64,000 nt of DNA from Ascochyta rabiei (lineage: Eukaryota > Ascomycota > Dothideomycetes > Pleosporales > Didymellaceae): the NCBI RefSeq assembly GCF_004011695.2, contig NC_082419.1:372001-436000 (forward strand). The letters are read 5' to 3'. The translations under genes were made by a program, and so were the position numbers. The notes under the pieces were generated by a model. The model ran no database searches. It was not told the origin of the DNA and saw nothing but the letters and a program-made list of their open reading frames with translations. The first letter of the stretch is position 1; every line of letters starts with the position of its first letter. Positions 45,671 to 57,658 of this stretch are shown here, piece after piece.

Positions 45671-46568
45671 GCAGCTTTGCGCTGCACCATTTCCCAGGAC
45701 GATGGCGTTCTACACGATCTATTCTCTCCAAGCATACGTTGTATGTCTCGTTTGATTCAGCGGTTATTCATGGTGTTCTATTGTATAGCGAGCCACTCTG
45801 ATCTTGCCACGGTGATACCCTCGAGGCGGAGACGCCTCTTTTGACACGATTTTTTTTTTTTGCGTTCACACGGATGCATGTACAGATATGGGAGGCTACG
45901 ATAGAGTAGGACATGTGCTGGATGAACGTGCACGATGGCTCAATGCAAGCGGATGACGACCCCTAAGACCTTTGACATGGTGAACGACTGCGTGGTGTAC
46001 GCAACGCGGAGTGGTAGTGGGTGACACAGAATGCAGCGACTTTCCGACCGTCCATCGGAAGGCAATGGAACGGACGATTGTTCGCGAGTTCGCGCCCCGG
46101 AAAGGCCTGCTGCATGGAGTCGGCGTGTAGAGCGTGTACTAGGGCAGCTACCGGCGTGTGGCGGCGACACGGCCCCTTGGTTATCTCCTAGTCGGGTTAG
46201 GCGATAAGGGTCCCGAGCTCAGCTAAGCTTTTGGGTCGCGTGGAGTAGCTTGGTTGGGGAAAGGCGCCCTTCAGCTTGCAACGACAACGGCCGGGTCTGA
46301 TAACATGCGGGGTGGAGGGGAGTATAAAACGTATCTTGCCCTCCTCGAGGGAGCCGGTATCTCCGTTCTCCCCAAATCTTGCTGGTCACTGTCACTGGAC
46401 TGCTGTTTGACTTGGTGACTCGCTGCAGCCGAACGACTCGCATTCCATCGCGCAACAGGTTCAAGCGCTGAGGCCCGCCCGCCCCCGCATTTCGAGCTCC
46501 CGGCCAGCGCTCGACATATTTCAGTGAGACTCGGAGCGTAGCCTGTGCCTCGACACCTCAGCTTCGCA
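45671..46568. other. Intergenic; promoter of the GABA transaminase gene
   Basis: An ~11-T run at 45850-45860 lies after the previous gene. A TATAAAA element (46323-46329) sits ~240 bp before the next ATG. No gene supported. Confidence 0.5.
46323..46329 (+). promoter_or_regulatory. TATA box of the GABA transaminase gene
   Basis: TATAAAA within GAGTATAAAACG, followed ~240 bp downstream by the ATG; this would give a leader of about 200 nt. Confidence 0.5.
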
Positions 46569-48162
46569 ATGGCGCACCTCCTCCGCACAGCAGGCCGCGC
46601 GCGGTCGTCGATTGTCGGCCCCACTGCACAGGCAGCCTCCAAGGTGGCGGCCGCGGTGTGGCGCAGGCAGTATGCTTCTGCGGCGGCCGTGGCTGCTGTC
46701 TCCCCGGACAATGGCGAGCACGCCTTCTTCCCTGGCGAGCCCAGCCAGCCGATGCTCAAGACACAGATCCCCGGGCCCAAGAGCAAGGCGGCCATTGAGC
46801 GCCTGGGCAAGGTCACCGACACACGCAGCTTGAACATGATGGCCGACTACACGCGCAGCAACGGCAACTAGTATGTGCAGCAGTATCGACGAACCGAACA
46901 GGCGATTGACGTTTCGCAGCATCGCTGACCTGGACGGCAACGTTCTCCTCGATGTCTACGCCCAGATCGCCTCGATCCCCGTGGGCTACAACAACCCCAA
47001 CCTGCACCGCGCAGCCACTTCGCCCGAGATGGTCTCGGCCATCATCAACCGCCCCGCGCTCGGCAACTTCCCCCAGCACGACTGGGCCGACATCCTCGAG
47101 ACGGGCATTCTGTCCGTCGCGCCCAAGGGCCTCACCCAGGTCTTCACTGCCCAGGCCGGCTCCGACGCCAACGAGCTGGCATACAAGGCCGCATTCATGT
47201 GGAAGCGCCAGCAGGAGCGCGGAGGAGCCGATGCCGACTTCTCCGCCGAGGACGTCAACTCGTCCATGAATAACCAGGCCCCCGGTGCCCCTGACATGTC
47301 CATCCTGTCCTTCAACAAGGGCTTCCACGGCCGTCTCTTTGGCAGTCTGTCCACCACCCGCTCCAAGCCCATCCACAAGCTCGACATCCCTGCCTTTGAC
47401 TGGCCCCAGGCCCCCTTCCCCGCCTTGAAGTACCCTCTCGACCAGTTTGCCGCCGAGAACGCTGCCGAGGAGAAGCGCTGCCTGGAGGAGACCGAGCGCC
47501 TGATCAAGGAATTCCCCAAGCCCGTCGCCGCTGTGGTCGTCGAGCCCGTCCAGTCCGAGGGCGGCGACAACCACGCCTCTCCCGCTTTCTTCCAGGGCCT
47601 CCGTGACATCACCGCCCGCAATAACGTCATGTTCATCGTCGACGAAGTCCAGACGGGCGTCGGCGCAACCGGCAAGTTCTGGGCCCACGACCACTGGAAC
47701 CTGCAAACCCCGCCGGACATGGTCACCTTCTCCAAGAAAGCGCAAACCGCCGGCTACTATTTCGGCAACGATGCGCTCCGTCCCAACAAGCCCTACCGCC
47801 AATTCAACACCTGGATGGGCGACCCAGCACGCGCGCTTCTCTTCCGCGCCATCATCCAAGAAATCGAGCGTCTCGACCTCGTCAACCACACCGCCGCCAC
47901 CGGCGACTACCTGTACAGCGGCCTACAGCGGCTATCGGAGCGCTACCCGCAGGACATCCAGAACCTGCGCGGCCAGGGCCAGGGCACCTTCATCGCGTGG
48001 GACACCCCACGGCGCGACGAGATCCTCAAGCAGGCTAAAGCACATGGTGTCAATATCGGTGGCTCTGGAATGGAGGCGGTTCGTCTTCGTCCCATGTTGA
48101 TCTTCCAGCGGCACCATGCGGATATGCTGCTCGAGAGGCTCGAGGCGGTGCTTAAGCAGTAG
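46569..48162 (+). CDS. 4-aminobutyrate aminotransferase, mitochondrial
   Basis: Two exons (46569-46870, 46920-48162), 514 aa. This class-III PLP aminotransferase converts GABA and 2-oxoglutarate to succinate semialdehyde and glutamate in the GABA shunt. The first ~35 residues (MAHLLRTAGRARSSIVG..., basic, no acids) form a mitochondrial presequence. Domain landmarks are DLDGNVLLDVYAQIASIPVGYNNP, NKGFHGRLFGSLSTTRS and VVVEPVQSEGGDNHAS. IVDEVQTGVGATGKFWAHDHW and the PLP lysine region VTFSKKAQTAGYY (~374) follow. Length and motifs match fungal GatA/yeast Uga1. A Ser-to-Tyr codon is split by the intron. Confidence 0.96.
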
Positions 48163-49550
48163 CTGTGGTGTCCTGTCATTTGACCTGATGGGTTTCTGGG
48201 GTGAAGCATGTATGGAGTTTTTACGGCGTTTGGTTTCGACAAATCGACATTTGAATTGAACATATCGGTATTCTTGGGGCCGTGCTGGATGCAGTCGTAG
48301 TTACCCCCCAAGTAACATGTGAATGACGACGAAGACGTTGAAGATATCACTCATTCATGAATCTACACAGCATGGTATACAACTCCACATCCCATCACGT
48401 GACGCGTTGGGAGTGCACAGATTGGCTGTTGATACGTTCGCCGGCGGGATGTTCAGCATCGACACCCGCATCCCCAACGCGCAGCACCCATCGACTCAAT
48501 ACAGGGCAGCGGCAGGCTCCCTATCCGCGCTCAAGCTGGGAGACCCATTGCCCTTGCCGATGGATGGCCAGCATAGACACTGCGCGCTGTCGGGCTGTGC
48601 TGGGATCACGGTAAAGAGTTTCTGCTTCCTTCTGCTTATTGGATGGAGATGCAGTGAGTGTTCTTGCTATCTAAAATTGACTCTCCTACTTTCAGCGCTT
48701 CATGAGTACCCTTCTGCGTTCTTAATATCTCCACTATAGCTTTAAGTGGTTATGCTAAATTTACGTAATTTAGCTAGAGGCTACCTATGCGTAGATACTT
48801 CTGCTGTGTAACAGTGGGTGTGTAGAGGTTAGGTAGAGGTAGAGGTAAGGGTAGGAGAGGTACTGCCAGAGGTTTCCTAGCACGTACTAACATCGTAGCA
48901 AATCTGATAGCTAAATAGAGAGAAGTGTTTAGTTCCGCGTAACTAGTTACAGCGCAGTTTAGCTAGCACCAAACGCTCAGTGCTCTAAAGACCGGCCATA
49001 CTCCCCAGGGAAGAAGAAGAAATGGAACGCTTGAACTTCTCTACGCACGGTAGCGAACCCAGTCAAGCTTTGAGCATATGTGCGTTACAATGCTTGCAAA
49101 GCGTGAGCTGGAGTCTTCTCTTCACCCAGAGAGAGAGTTGCAAGCTGTTGTGGCTCCTGCAGAAGTACTGTGTGTAGTGTCCGAATCTGCGCAACGACCT
49201 ATAATCCGTCTCTCCCAAGGTGAATTTCATGGCTGCTGAGCTACCAATACCTTCTCTGCTTGTAGCGTGCTCTGGTATGGCTGTAGTCAGCTACGTAGAA
49301 GAAAGATGCACTGCTCAAGCGCAATTAGAACCAATCCGTATGAAAGGGATGTAGAAAGCTAACAAGCCTATGGGTGGCGTTGATAGCATTGAAGTCATAG
49401 ATCCAGCCATGTATTACAGCGCCAACTCTTCCGTAAGTCCATCTCGAATCATGGAGTACATCAGAGCTCACGCCTGAGAGATCCAAACCCGCACGTTACT
49501 CGACTTGCTCGACCTTGGACCTGGCAGGCTACCGAAGCTGCAGCTCAAGA
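48163..49550. other. Gene-poor, partly AT-rich stretch
   Basis: No gene supported. Around 48735-48990 the sequence is AT-rich with TTTAGCTAG-like motifs and a purine-rich TAGAGGTAGAGGTA tract, possibly the remains of a mobile element, but no ends could be defined. Confidence 0.4.
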
Positions 49551-52352
49551 TCAACTACAAGGTACATTGAATTCCAACGCGTTGAAAATTTCCTCTCGTC
49601 TCTGTCTGAATCCGGTATACAGTGCTCTGGGTAGCTGTTCGCCCGTCATGACTCCAGGAAACGATGGCCGATTGAGGGTGGGAAATCTACCCGCGGCCGC
49701 CATGACATCGACCTGCTGCGCAGGGGATTCTGCGAGTCTCACCGGCACGCAATCCGCCCTGTCGCTTTGGCAATTCGGGAAGCATAAATCCAGCAGAGGT
49801 CCTGCTTTGTCTGGTGGACAGAATGACGGCACTGACCGACAGGAGAAACCTTTTTCGCATACCGACTCTTCTACTTTGCACTTCCTGTATTTATTTAGGT
49901 CTTTTAGGAACCTGACGTCTATGAGGCCCGCAGTCGCATTTGGTGATATGTCAAGCGAGTCTGATGGAGGGCCCTCTGGACCTTTGAATCGAGCGGGAGC
50001 TCCCGTACTTGGCTTGGGGGGTTGTTTACGTCCTGTTTTTGTCCGTGTGGAGAAACCGGTAGAGCCAGGGGTACAAGTGCTTGAGTTGGTCCACGCGGCT
50101 GTTGCGACATCTCTCCACAGCCGGCTCATGTTATAAACGTTATTCGGCGTGTAATACAAGCGGCAGTCTGAAGGCTCGTAGCGAAACTGAAGCGGAATAA
50201 GATCGTCAGGACGCATTTGGTCGCGGATATTAATCGAAGCGAACTTTGTGAAGGCTCCTGTATCTTTGCGCGGATGGAGGCGCTGGAAATCATCCTCATC
50301 GCCCAAAACGGTCTGCAGCCAGTCGTAGTCATTATCAAGGTCGTATGCTGTATAGGGGGCAGCTCCCCGGTTGCCACTCGCTGTTTGCATTGGTCCCCGT
50401 ACAGGGCGTCCTCCCAGAGATATTGTTCGTACGTTCGCCATCGCCGTCATAAGCTCGACAAATATTGCGCAAGCGGAGGAACATAAACCGTCAGTGAGCT
50501 TGGATAAGATGTTAGATTGTTGATTGAGAAGTGGCTCTTGCTACTCACTAGTACGATGTTGTCAGGGGCCCATTTCTCATTTTCAACAGTGGAGCTCGAG
50601 TTTTCCCAAGCGCCATAAGTTGTTCCGAACGTGGCTCTGTCGAAGGCTCTGTCACTGAGATTGTAAGATTGCTTGAATGCAAGTCAGTGTATGTTGATCG
50701 TCAGCGATGACCGAGATTACCTTGTTAGAGAATTTATCACCGTGGTCCAAGACGGGTCCAAAGTACTCCGCCCAGGAATTGAATTCAAGACCTGTTGCAG
50801 CGTTGATGCGGTTCGTTGCAACCCATTCCGATGCAGCAAAGAATTCGTGGTCGTCAGATTGCTGGTCCAGAGATGTATCCAGGGACTGCCACCACTTTGT
50901 ATACGCCGTCCCAAGTATGTCTGCTATCTCGTGACTCCTGATTCGACTTCCTGTGTAGGGGCTGATTGTGGGAAAGAACTTCTTAAATGTTCTCAGGGCA
51001 AGAAGTATGAGTCCGCCGCCGTTCTGCTGGAGATCAATGATCACACGCTTAGTGTTCTTCGCTGTCGCGTTCCCGATAAACTCGTCAATAGCGTCTGAAA
51101 AACTGTTGACATGGTTTTCTCCTTGATAAAAGCTTGGTATGCTGAGTATGCCGGTAGATATGTCCTCCATGATGTACCCGGAGACGACACCGGCGCCAAC
51201 GATCGATAAGTCTCTCTGAACAACGACCGGATCATTTGGGTATGCTTCAATCAAACCATTGGAGACACTGCACCAGTTCTTGACCAACCCTGCGTCACTC
51301 GAACAGTGGAGATTTGATTCTGTTGGAGGTGCGACCAGATTACTTGAGTTCCACGTGATGTTGTACTCTGCTGGCCACCACACTGAAGGAGCACTTTCAT
51401 CAAAATCAGCGGGCACTAAACCCATTACAAAATAATTGTAGAAATCTCCAGGAGTGGTCAGAGGGCCAGTGTAAGAGTCTTCCACATATATCGCAATCCA
51501 GATAGTGTCCAGAGTGGTGCCATTCTCAAACGTGAAGTTGAGCTCGTTGCCTGGATAGAAGATCAGACGCTGAAATAGACTCAGATACCCTTGCACATCA
51601 TTGGCAGGACTATCCATGAGCGAATTCCAGTCGGCGTGTGGTTCCACATACCCGTCGGAATTGAGTTCTGCAAGAGAAGTCAAGTATTCCACGACTTCTA
51701 CATTGTTGATTTTGGAGACGGGTGATGGGTTGTATTGGTCTATTGTAGCAGCGAGTAGGTCCTCCTGTAGGTAGATTTGAGGTTCTCTAAGGCCGTCTTG
51801 GGAGACAGATATGAGTGTGTAAGGACTGGCGTATCTGAAGGGTGACATTATGCCTGAATCTAAAATGACGTGGCTATCGTGCATGCGCCTTACGAGCAGC
51901 TGTACTTGTGCTTCAAAGGTGTATTGACTCTTGTACATGCCTGAGCTGATGTTTGCTCTGATATACTCGAGTTCCTGTTGGACGTTGACAGGCGGCTGCT
52001 GGTACCCTTCAGGAGGATTCTCCAAGAAGGTTAATGTGCTCTGGAATTCCAGTGTTTCATTGTAGTAGTCGATGAAACGAGAGGCTACTGCAGCATCGAA
52101 AGGTACTCTGCTAACACAATCGTACACGTCGGATGCGGGGAAGATGAAAACACCTTATGTACGTTGGTTAATGGTTACTTTAAGATTTTATAGTAACAGA
52201 CCTTGTTGGGCCTGGCTTATGACGTTCAGGCATGGTAGATCTGACGAGACCGTATCCTGACGCTTGTGAAGGTGACCGAGTGAGATTCGTGGCGTAGCGC
52301 GGCAAGCGCATGCTAAGTATAGCAGTAACAAGCTCCCAACTATTAAAAACAT
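49551..52352 (-). CDS. Secreted S41/CPAF-like serine protease family protein
   Basis: Four exons, 884 aa: 52352-52202, 52153-50721, 50671-50549, 50498-49551; introns of 48-50 nt keep frame. The N-terminal MFLIVGSLLLLYLACACRA is a signal peptide, followed by HKR. The family signature at the start of the mature region is VYDCVSRVPFDAAVA. A histidine in RMHDSHVIL (~145) matches the CPAF-type catalytic His. VIIDLQQNGGG (~425) and LTDGLCSSACAIFVELM (~575) hold the strand and nucleophile serine of the S41 fold. The C-terminal ~170 residues are cysteine-containing and family-variable. It probably acts outside the cell; the substrate is unknown. Related fungal proteins are annotated as peptidase S41 family. 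Confidence 0.87.
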
Positions 52353-53046
52353 GTTGGCAAAGAGATAAAGCACTGAGCGATCGATTTGGGTCCACTGGTA
52401 ATGAAGACGATGGAGATGTCCTGGAAATCCAACTGCAGATGTTGCAATCACACAATGTACGAAGCCCCGCTACTTATGAAGGAAGCTCTTATAGAGAAAT
52501 CCTGGAAACGGAAAGCAAAATTAGGAAAGGCTGACAAAAAGGCAACAAGGCAACTGTCACCGACGATGCGTGTGCGTTAATTTTGCAAGCCTCAGATAAG
52601 CATCAGCCCCGAAGGACGATCCCATAAGCTAGTCCTCCATGCTAAATTTAGTTAAAATTATGTAGGTAATATATTATAAGGTAATTGATGGTCATAAGGC
52701 TGGAAAGTGGTATGATCAGTGTGGAAGAGGGTTGGGGGCCAGATCCTGCTTGGCACACCCTAATTGGTCCTCTGCGTGGTTGCAAATCGGTGTTAACTCT
52801 GCATTGTCATGGAGCAGAACGCCTCTGATGCACCTTTGTTAGTCGTTAATGGAACGGTGCAGGTAAGACCATCTTTGCAGCCTGCAATCTTTTATCAAAA
52901 AGGGACGGCCCATTGAGCGGCAGGACTTGTTTGTGCATCTTTGTACTGCTCTAGCTACGAGTGATACAGCATCCTTTCTTGATACAACAGAATAACCCAT
53001 ACGAACCATCGTAGGCGATTAAGAGACCTTTTGATTCGGCTGCACC
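52353..53046. other. Divergent promoter region
   Basis: Between the S41 gene (minus) and the HET-domain gene (plus). It is AT-rich near 52640-52680. A short ATG frame at 52810-52863 followed by GTAAGA could be an upstream exon of the HET-domain gene, but no join to it was convincing. Confidence 0.4.
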
Positions 53047-56000
53047 ATGCGTCGTGCTGAACAAGAAGAACAGCTTGAACTACCCATCGACTTTCACGCT
53101 GGTCTCTACTGTGACCTACTTGATGACATCAGGTTTCGAGCTTGGAAACAAATACGTCGGCGCTGGCAATTGCACATTAATGGAGGGCCGGGAAGTGGCA
53201 AGGTGAGTAGCCGAGGAAACATTTGCGCCATCTATCACGAAGCTCGTCTGAATGATAAGAACTAATTCAGTTGTCCCAAAGACCACTCTAGGAATTCAAC
53301 TTGCGAGACACCTGCAAGACGAAGGCAGGTTTCCGATAATACTGCTCCATGTCCACGATTACAAGCCACCCGTTGAAGAAACTGCTACGCTGTGTAGCCT
53401 CAGACTTCTTCACAATGAGGCCTACCGGTCAAAGAAATTCACCAAAAGCAATGAGCCAATCATAGTCAGCGGGCTAGATAGCTTGGCGTCAAACTCGGAT
53501 TCCCAAGAACTGCACAAAACCCTGGCCAGATGTCTCTATGAATCAAATGGATGTTATCTCATCATTGATGGCCTTGACAAGTGTCAAGAATCCATCCAGA
53601 ATCAAATGTTTCAAGGATTATCTGCCTTCGAAGCACAAGGACTGAGAGTGCTCGTTCTCAGAGGTGCGCCCGAGCTGCAGCCGTTCGACTGTTACTATTA
53701 CTGCTGCGACAATTGCCAACACTCTCCCGTCGAAGCAGATGGTCTACAAATCTATTGGCAGTGCTCAACTTGCAACTATCATCTCTGTGACCCGTGCAAA
53801 TCTATTGGTATGGATTGCAGTAGCGAACACCTGCAGATGATCGAGCCTTATAAGACTGTCAACATTGAGCTTGCCCCAAATCTCTCGGGGTTGGAAAAAT
53901 TTGTGCAGCTTGACCTACGCAGGGAGTTTGGACAGGGTGTTGGCGATGAGATAATAGAAGATATTCTCGGACGGAGCGAAGGCAATATCAACCTTGCGAA
54001 GCTGAGACTAGATCATATCCGTGATTCTGGATCACCTCGCGATGTTTTATCCGTTAAAGATCGACTTCCTCGAGAAATTATTGCATTCTTCGACACAGAA
54101 ATACAAAGCGTCAGCATCGGAGATCCTATGCAACGTTATCAAGCGCTGATTGCTTTGGTTACGGTGGCGGAAAAAAGATATGTCTCAGTATTCGAACTCG
54201 AACAAGTGCTGGGTTACACCGATAACTCTGAGCCAGGACCAATTGACGAGAGTTATCCATATGTGCACCGTGCACTCAACGCAACTCATGGGATGCTTCG
54301 TACCACTGTCTGGCTCGGCCGCCAGGATCCTAGCGACTCAGAATTGGATAGGCACAAAGTCACCCTGTACACAGAAGATTTGTACTGGTACATTCGTGAT
54401 GACTATAACGAGGATCTGACTGTGGCTAAACAGTCTCTGCACCTGGCATTGAGAGAAGAAGAAACTCTGAATCGCAGCGACAGCTTGGGACAGGTGATAG
54501 GAATGGACAAAACAGACGTCGCAAAAATCAAATGCCTTAAAGGAGAACTGGGGCAGCCGAGAATCGTCAACGCTATACTCAGCGATCCAGGACCCATCTG
54601 TGAACCTTGTAAATATATTCTGTTCGAGAGCGAAGGTAATTCCGGATACCTTACTTGTTTTGACTGTGTTTTTCCGGTACAATGTCCCATATGTTCCTAC
54701 ATGTACAAGGAAATGAAGGACAATACGAATACTTCATCCGGATTCCGCTGGTCAAGACGGACGATGGGCCGAGCCTCAAATGTTACTGAGCAACTGTCTG
54801 TGAATTTAAAACGTGGTGGCTTCGGTACGACAAAGCTTGAGCGGACCTTCATCTTCATGCTCAAATCAGAGCTCAGTCTGGTTCCTAACTCGAATGACCT
54901 ACGGACGAGTACACATCTTGGACACACCGGCACGCAGATCAGATCATGGCTCCAAACATGCCAGGATGAGCATGATCACTGTGGTCACAGAACTTCGAAT
55001 TCGTATGTCCCCAAGCGCCTTGTAGACGTTGATACAGGAATCGAAGGGCTGTTCCGCATCATACCAAAGGCCGACAAGCGTGATGGACCTTACGTTACGC
55101 TGAGTCACTGTTGGGGCAGGAGTCCTAACTTTCTGGCACTGACTACAAACAACATGGAAAGGCTTATGGGTGAGGGGTTCTTATCTTCGGATCTACGCAA
55201 CAGAAACTTCGACGAAGCGATCCAAGTTGCAAAGCATCTAGGTGTGAGGTACATTTGGATTGATTCTCTATGTATTTGCCAAGCAGGAAAGAAAATGGAT
55301 TTCTCATCAGAAGGTCAATACATGCATCTGGTCTATCAACATTCCCTTTGCAACATTGTTGTGGCCGATTCGGAGAACGGGGACGGCGGGCTGTTCAGGC
55401 TACGACCACCAAAATCATTATTGGGTACAAGCATGAAGCAATCATGGGTAATACTGGAAAAAGACTTATGGGATAAAGAGTTGCTTCAAAGTCCTATCTA
55501 CAAGCGTGGCTGGGTCTTCCAAGGTAATGTACCAGTCTTCATCTACGGAGCAACACTGACCACAAGCAGAAAGAATGCTCTCCCCTCGTATTGTCCACTT
55601 TACACGCTCAGAGGTATTTTGGGACTGTAGCGCAGTGAGCGCATGCGAAAGTCTGCCGCATGGTATCCCACTTGCGCTCTCTGCAACAGCCACCACGGAT
55701 CGCGGCTGGCGTGGCCGTCTGCAAAGACAGAACTCCAACCAGAAAGCTGTAAGATCCACGACTGAAGACTCGCTTGAGTCGTTCTGGAAGTCTGCTATCC
55801 TTAACTATACTTCATGCGAGCTGACGAACCAGTCCGACAAGACATTGGCTATCTGGAGCGTTGCGAAACTAGTGCGAGACCAGTTGGAACTTGAGGATGA
55901 GTATGGTTGTGGTCTTTGGGCTAATGCGCTTCACGAGCAACTAGCTTGGCAAGTGGAAATAACGAAGAGAGAAGCCAGGATGGACTCGCTACAAGCAATA

Positions 56001-56726
56001 TTCCCGAGCTGGTCGTGGGCTTCTGTGAATGCGCCAATCCAGTTACGTGACCGCATTGTCGAGAAAAGGTCCTACACGATCAAGAGTCACGAGAGGAATC
56101 GAGTCAGTTTCAATGAGTTTGTGGACAAGGCAACGCCGCGCGACCGCCAGCCGAAGTTTGCAGCATCCCAGTCACTTGCCATCTGCGGTTATTTGATTCC
56201 CGGGCATGTGTCCCAGAATCATCTTGACTTCACTTACAAATTTGAGTACACAACAGCTGCTACACCCGAAGACATCAATTACTTCAAGGTTACACTTGAT
56301 GAGGTGCCGATTTTAGCACTTCTCGCTGTACAGGGGCTTCAATTCCTGCCGCTTGTAGCTAGGAAGATTAACGATGAGGGCAGCGCGTATTCCGGCACCG
56401 GACTTGTGCTCATTGCTAACCACGACTTTCGGCAACTCACTCAATCCAAGCTCAGAAGGAGGATCGTGGAGCTGGCCAGTCTTTATCGACCCCGAATTTC
56501 GGAGAACCGAAACAGTGAAGACTGCAATTTGGAAATGAGAAGACTGCGTGGAAGCATACAACTCCTAGACTCGTGGCTGCGCGAAATGAAAAAGAAGGAT
56601 CAAGAAAAACCAAACCTTGCAGCACTCTCGTATCGCAGACTTGGTGCGGTACAATTCAGTGGTCTAGCTGCGGAAGTGTGGGACGAATTTCGCAACAGTG
56701 AGGAGAGGCGTCTTTGGCTAGATTAA
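53047..56726 (+). CDS. NLR-like protein: P-loop NTPase (NACHT-like), zinc fingers and C-terminal HET domain
   Basis: Three exons (53047-53202, 53282-55523, 55570-56726), 1184 aa. Intron 1 splits the Walker A loop GGPGSGKTT (~46-54); Walker B is CYLIIDGLDK (~143-152). A ZZ-like zinc finger (CDNC, CSTCNYHLCDPC, ~194-231) follows. A second Cys cluster (CEPC, CFDC, CPIC) lies near residue 500. The HET domain begins at DGPYVTLSHCWG (~654) and continues through GVRYIWIDSLCICQ to RGWVFQERMLSPRIVHF across intron 2, with EVFWDC after it. A ~330-residue C-terminal region ends the protein. HET domains trigger cell death in fungal non-self recognition. NACHT-like plus HET usually occurs with HET first; here it is last. 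Confidence 0.87.
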
Positions 56727-57358
56727 GCACTTCGTCGACCAATATATTCAATTGAACGTAGAAGGCTATGAGAACAGGTGGTACGTAGTTCATAGTCAGA
56801 CTTGTTACCGACCTAGATGCTGTAGAAGCGACAAAGATGATGGCGTATACTAAGTAGACCATGGCACACAACTTGATCTGCACGCTCCATTTCCCCAGTT
56901 GAAAATTTCCATGCTTTGGATGTCTACCAGCAAGCTGACGAACCGTAAGAAAAGCGATTGGGACGAGGCACAATATGTATAGCGCAATGGTAGGTAGGGA
57001 GACGAGTGAATTGAAAGTTGCCGCTGAGCAGAGATTGATAAGCGACAGGAGGCAACATCTAAAGCCAACAAAGAAGAGCGCAGGTATCAGTACATGTAGT
57101 GTCGGACGGATCTATACGCCTGTTAGTTGAGCAATTTTACTATAAGAAAAAACCTACATAGGTAAAGTGTTGATGGAAAGGAAGACCTTTATCGGATACG
57201 AAGCGCCAGACCAAACGAGCTACAGAGGCAACAATATTGAAGTTGCCTATCTGGTTTACACAGATCTCAGTATTTATTTCATTAGCTCTTGCTAAATCTT
57301 TACTCAGTGTTCTTTTTAATTGCATTACTTCGAAACAAATAGAGTCGCAAACCATCAT
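56656..57358 (-). pseudogene. Truncated amino-acid/GABA permease (C-terminal piece)
   Basis: Two segments (57358-57158 and 57111-56656) joined by a plausible 46-nt intron read as the C-terminal third of an APC-family fungal permease. Matching parts are IGNFNIVASVARLVWRFVSDKGLPF, SLINLCSAATFNSLVSLPTIALYI, and HGNFQLGKWSVQIKLCAMVYLVYAIIF followed by MNYVPPVLIAF. Upstream of about 57260 the homology stops and the first ~300 residues of a permease are absent. The frame has no internal stop, so the truncation is recent or the piece was moved. Its 3' end overlaps the end of the HET gene on the other strand by ~70 bp. Confidence 0.65.
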
Positions 57359-57448
57359 ATAACTTACGCCTATGGTCGCTTTCTACGCCCTTTTTTTTCT
57401 CTAATTCCGGTCTTATTCCAATGCCAGTTGCCACCACCTTGGGTTCTG

Positions 57449-57658
57449 ATGTCAAAGATATACTCTACAGATGGCAACATATACTACCCGATCACGATTT
57501 TTAACATATCGACGGACGCTCTGCTCGCTATCTGGATCTTTCCAATCATTTCAGGTCTGCATATGAGGGCGCGCGCCAATTTTATTGTCATGTGGTTGTT
57601 CGGTTCACGGTTACTCATTTGTGCAGTGGATGTAGGGCGGATGCTAATCATTTGTTAG
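57449..57658 (+). pseudogene. PTH11-like receptor fragment
   Basis: A 70-codon stretch resembles the middle of PTH11/rhodopsin-domain proteins: the loop before TM5, FNISTDALLAIWIFPIISGLHM, then RARANFIVMWLFGSRLLICAVDVGR. This parallels NIVTDILVAAIPIPGIW in the intact receptor at 17063-18473. No upstream or downstream exons complete it, and a stop follows at once. Likely a relic. Confidence 0.5.

Noticed and set aside
46813..47889. 358-codon minus-strand frame
   Set aside because: Antisense to the GABA transaminase exon; Gly/Val/Leu-rich shadow.
52810..52863. Possible upstream exon of the HET-domain gene (MEQNASDAPLLVVNG then GTAAGA)
   Set aside because: No acceptor gives an in-frame join to the ATG at 53047 without further unsupported exons.
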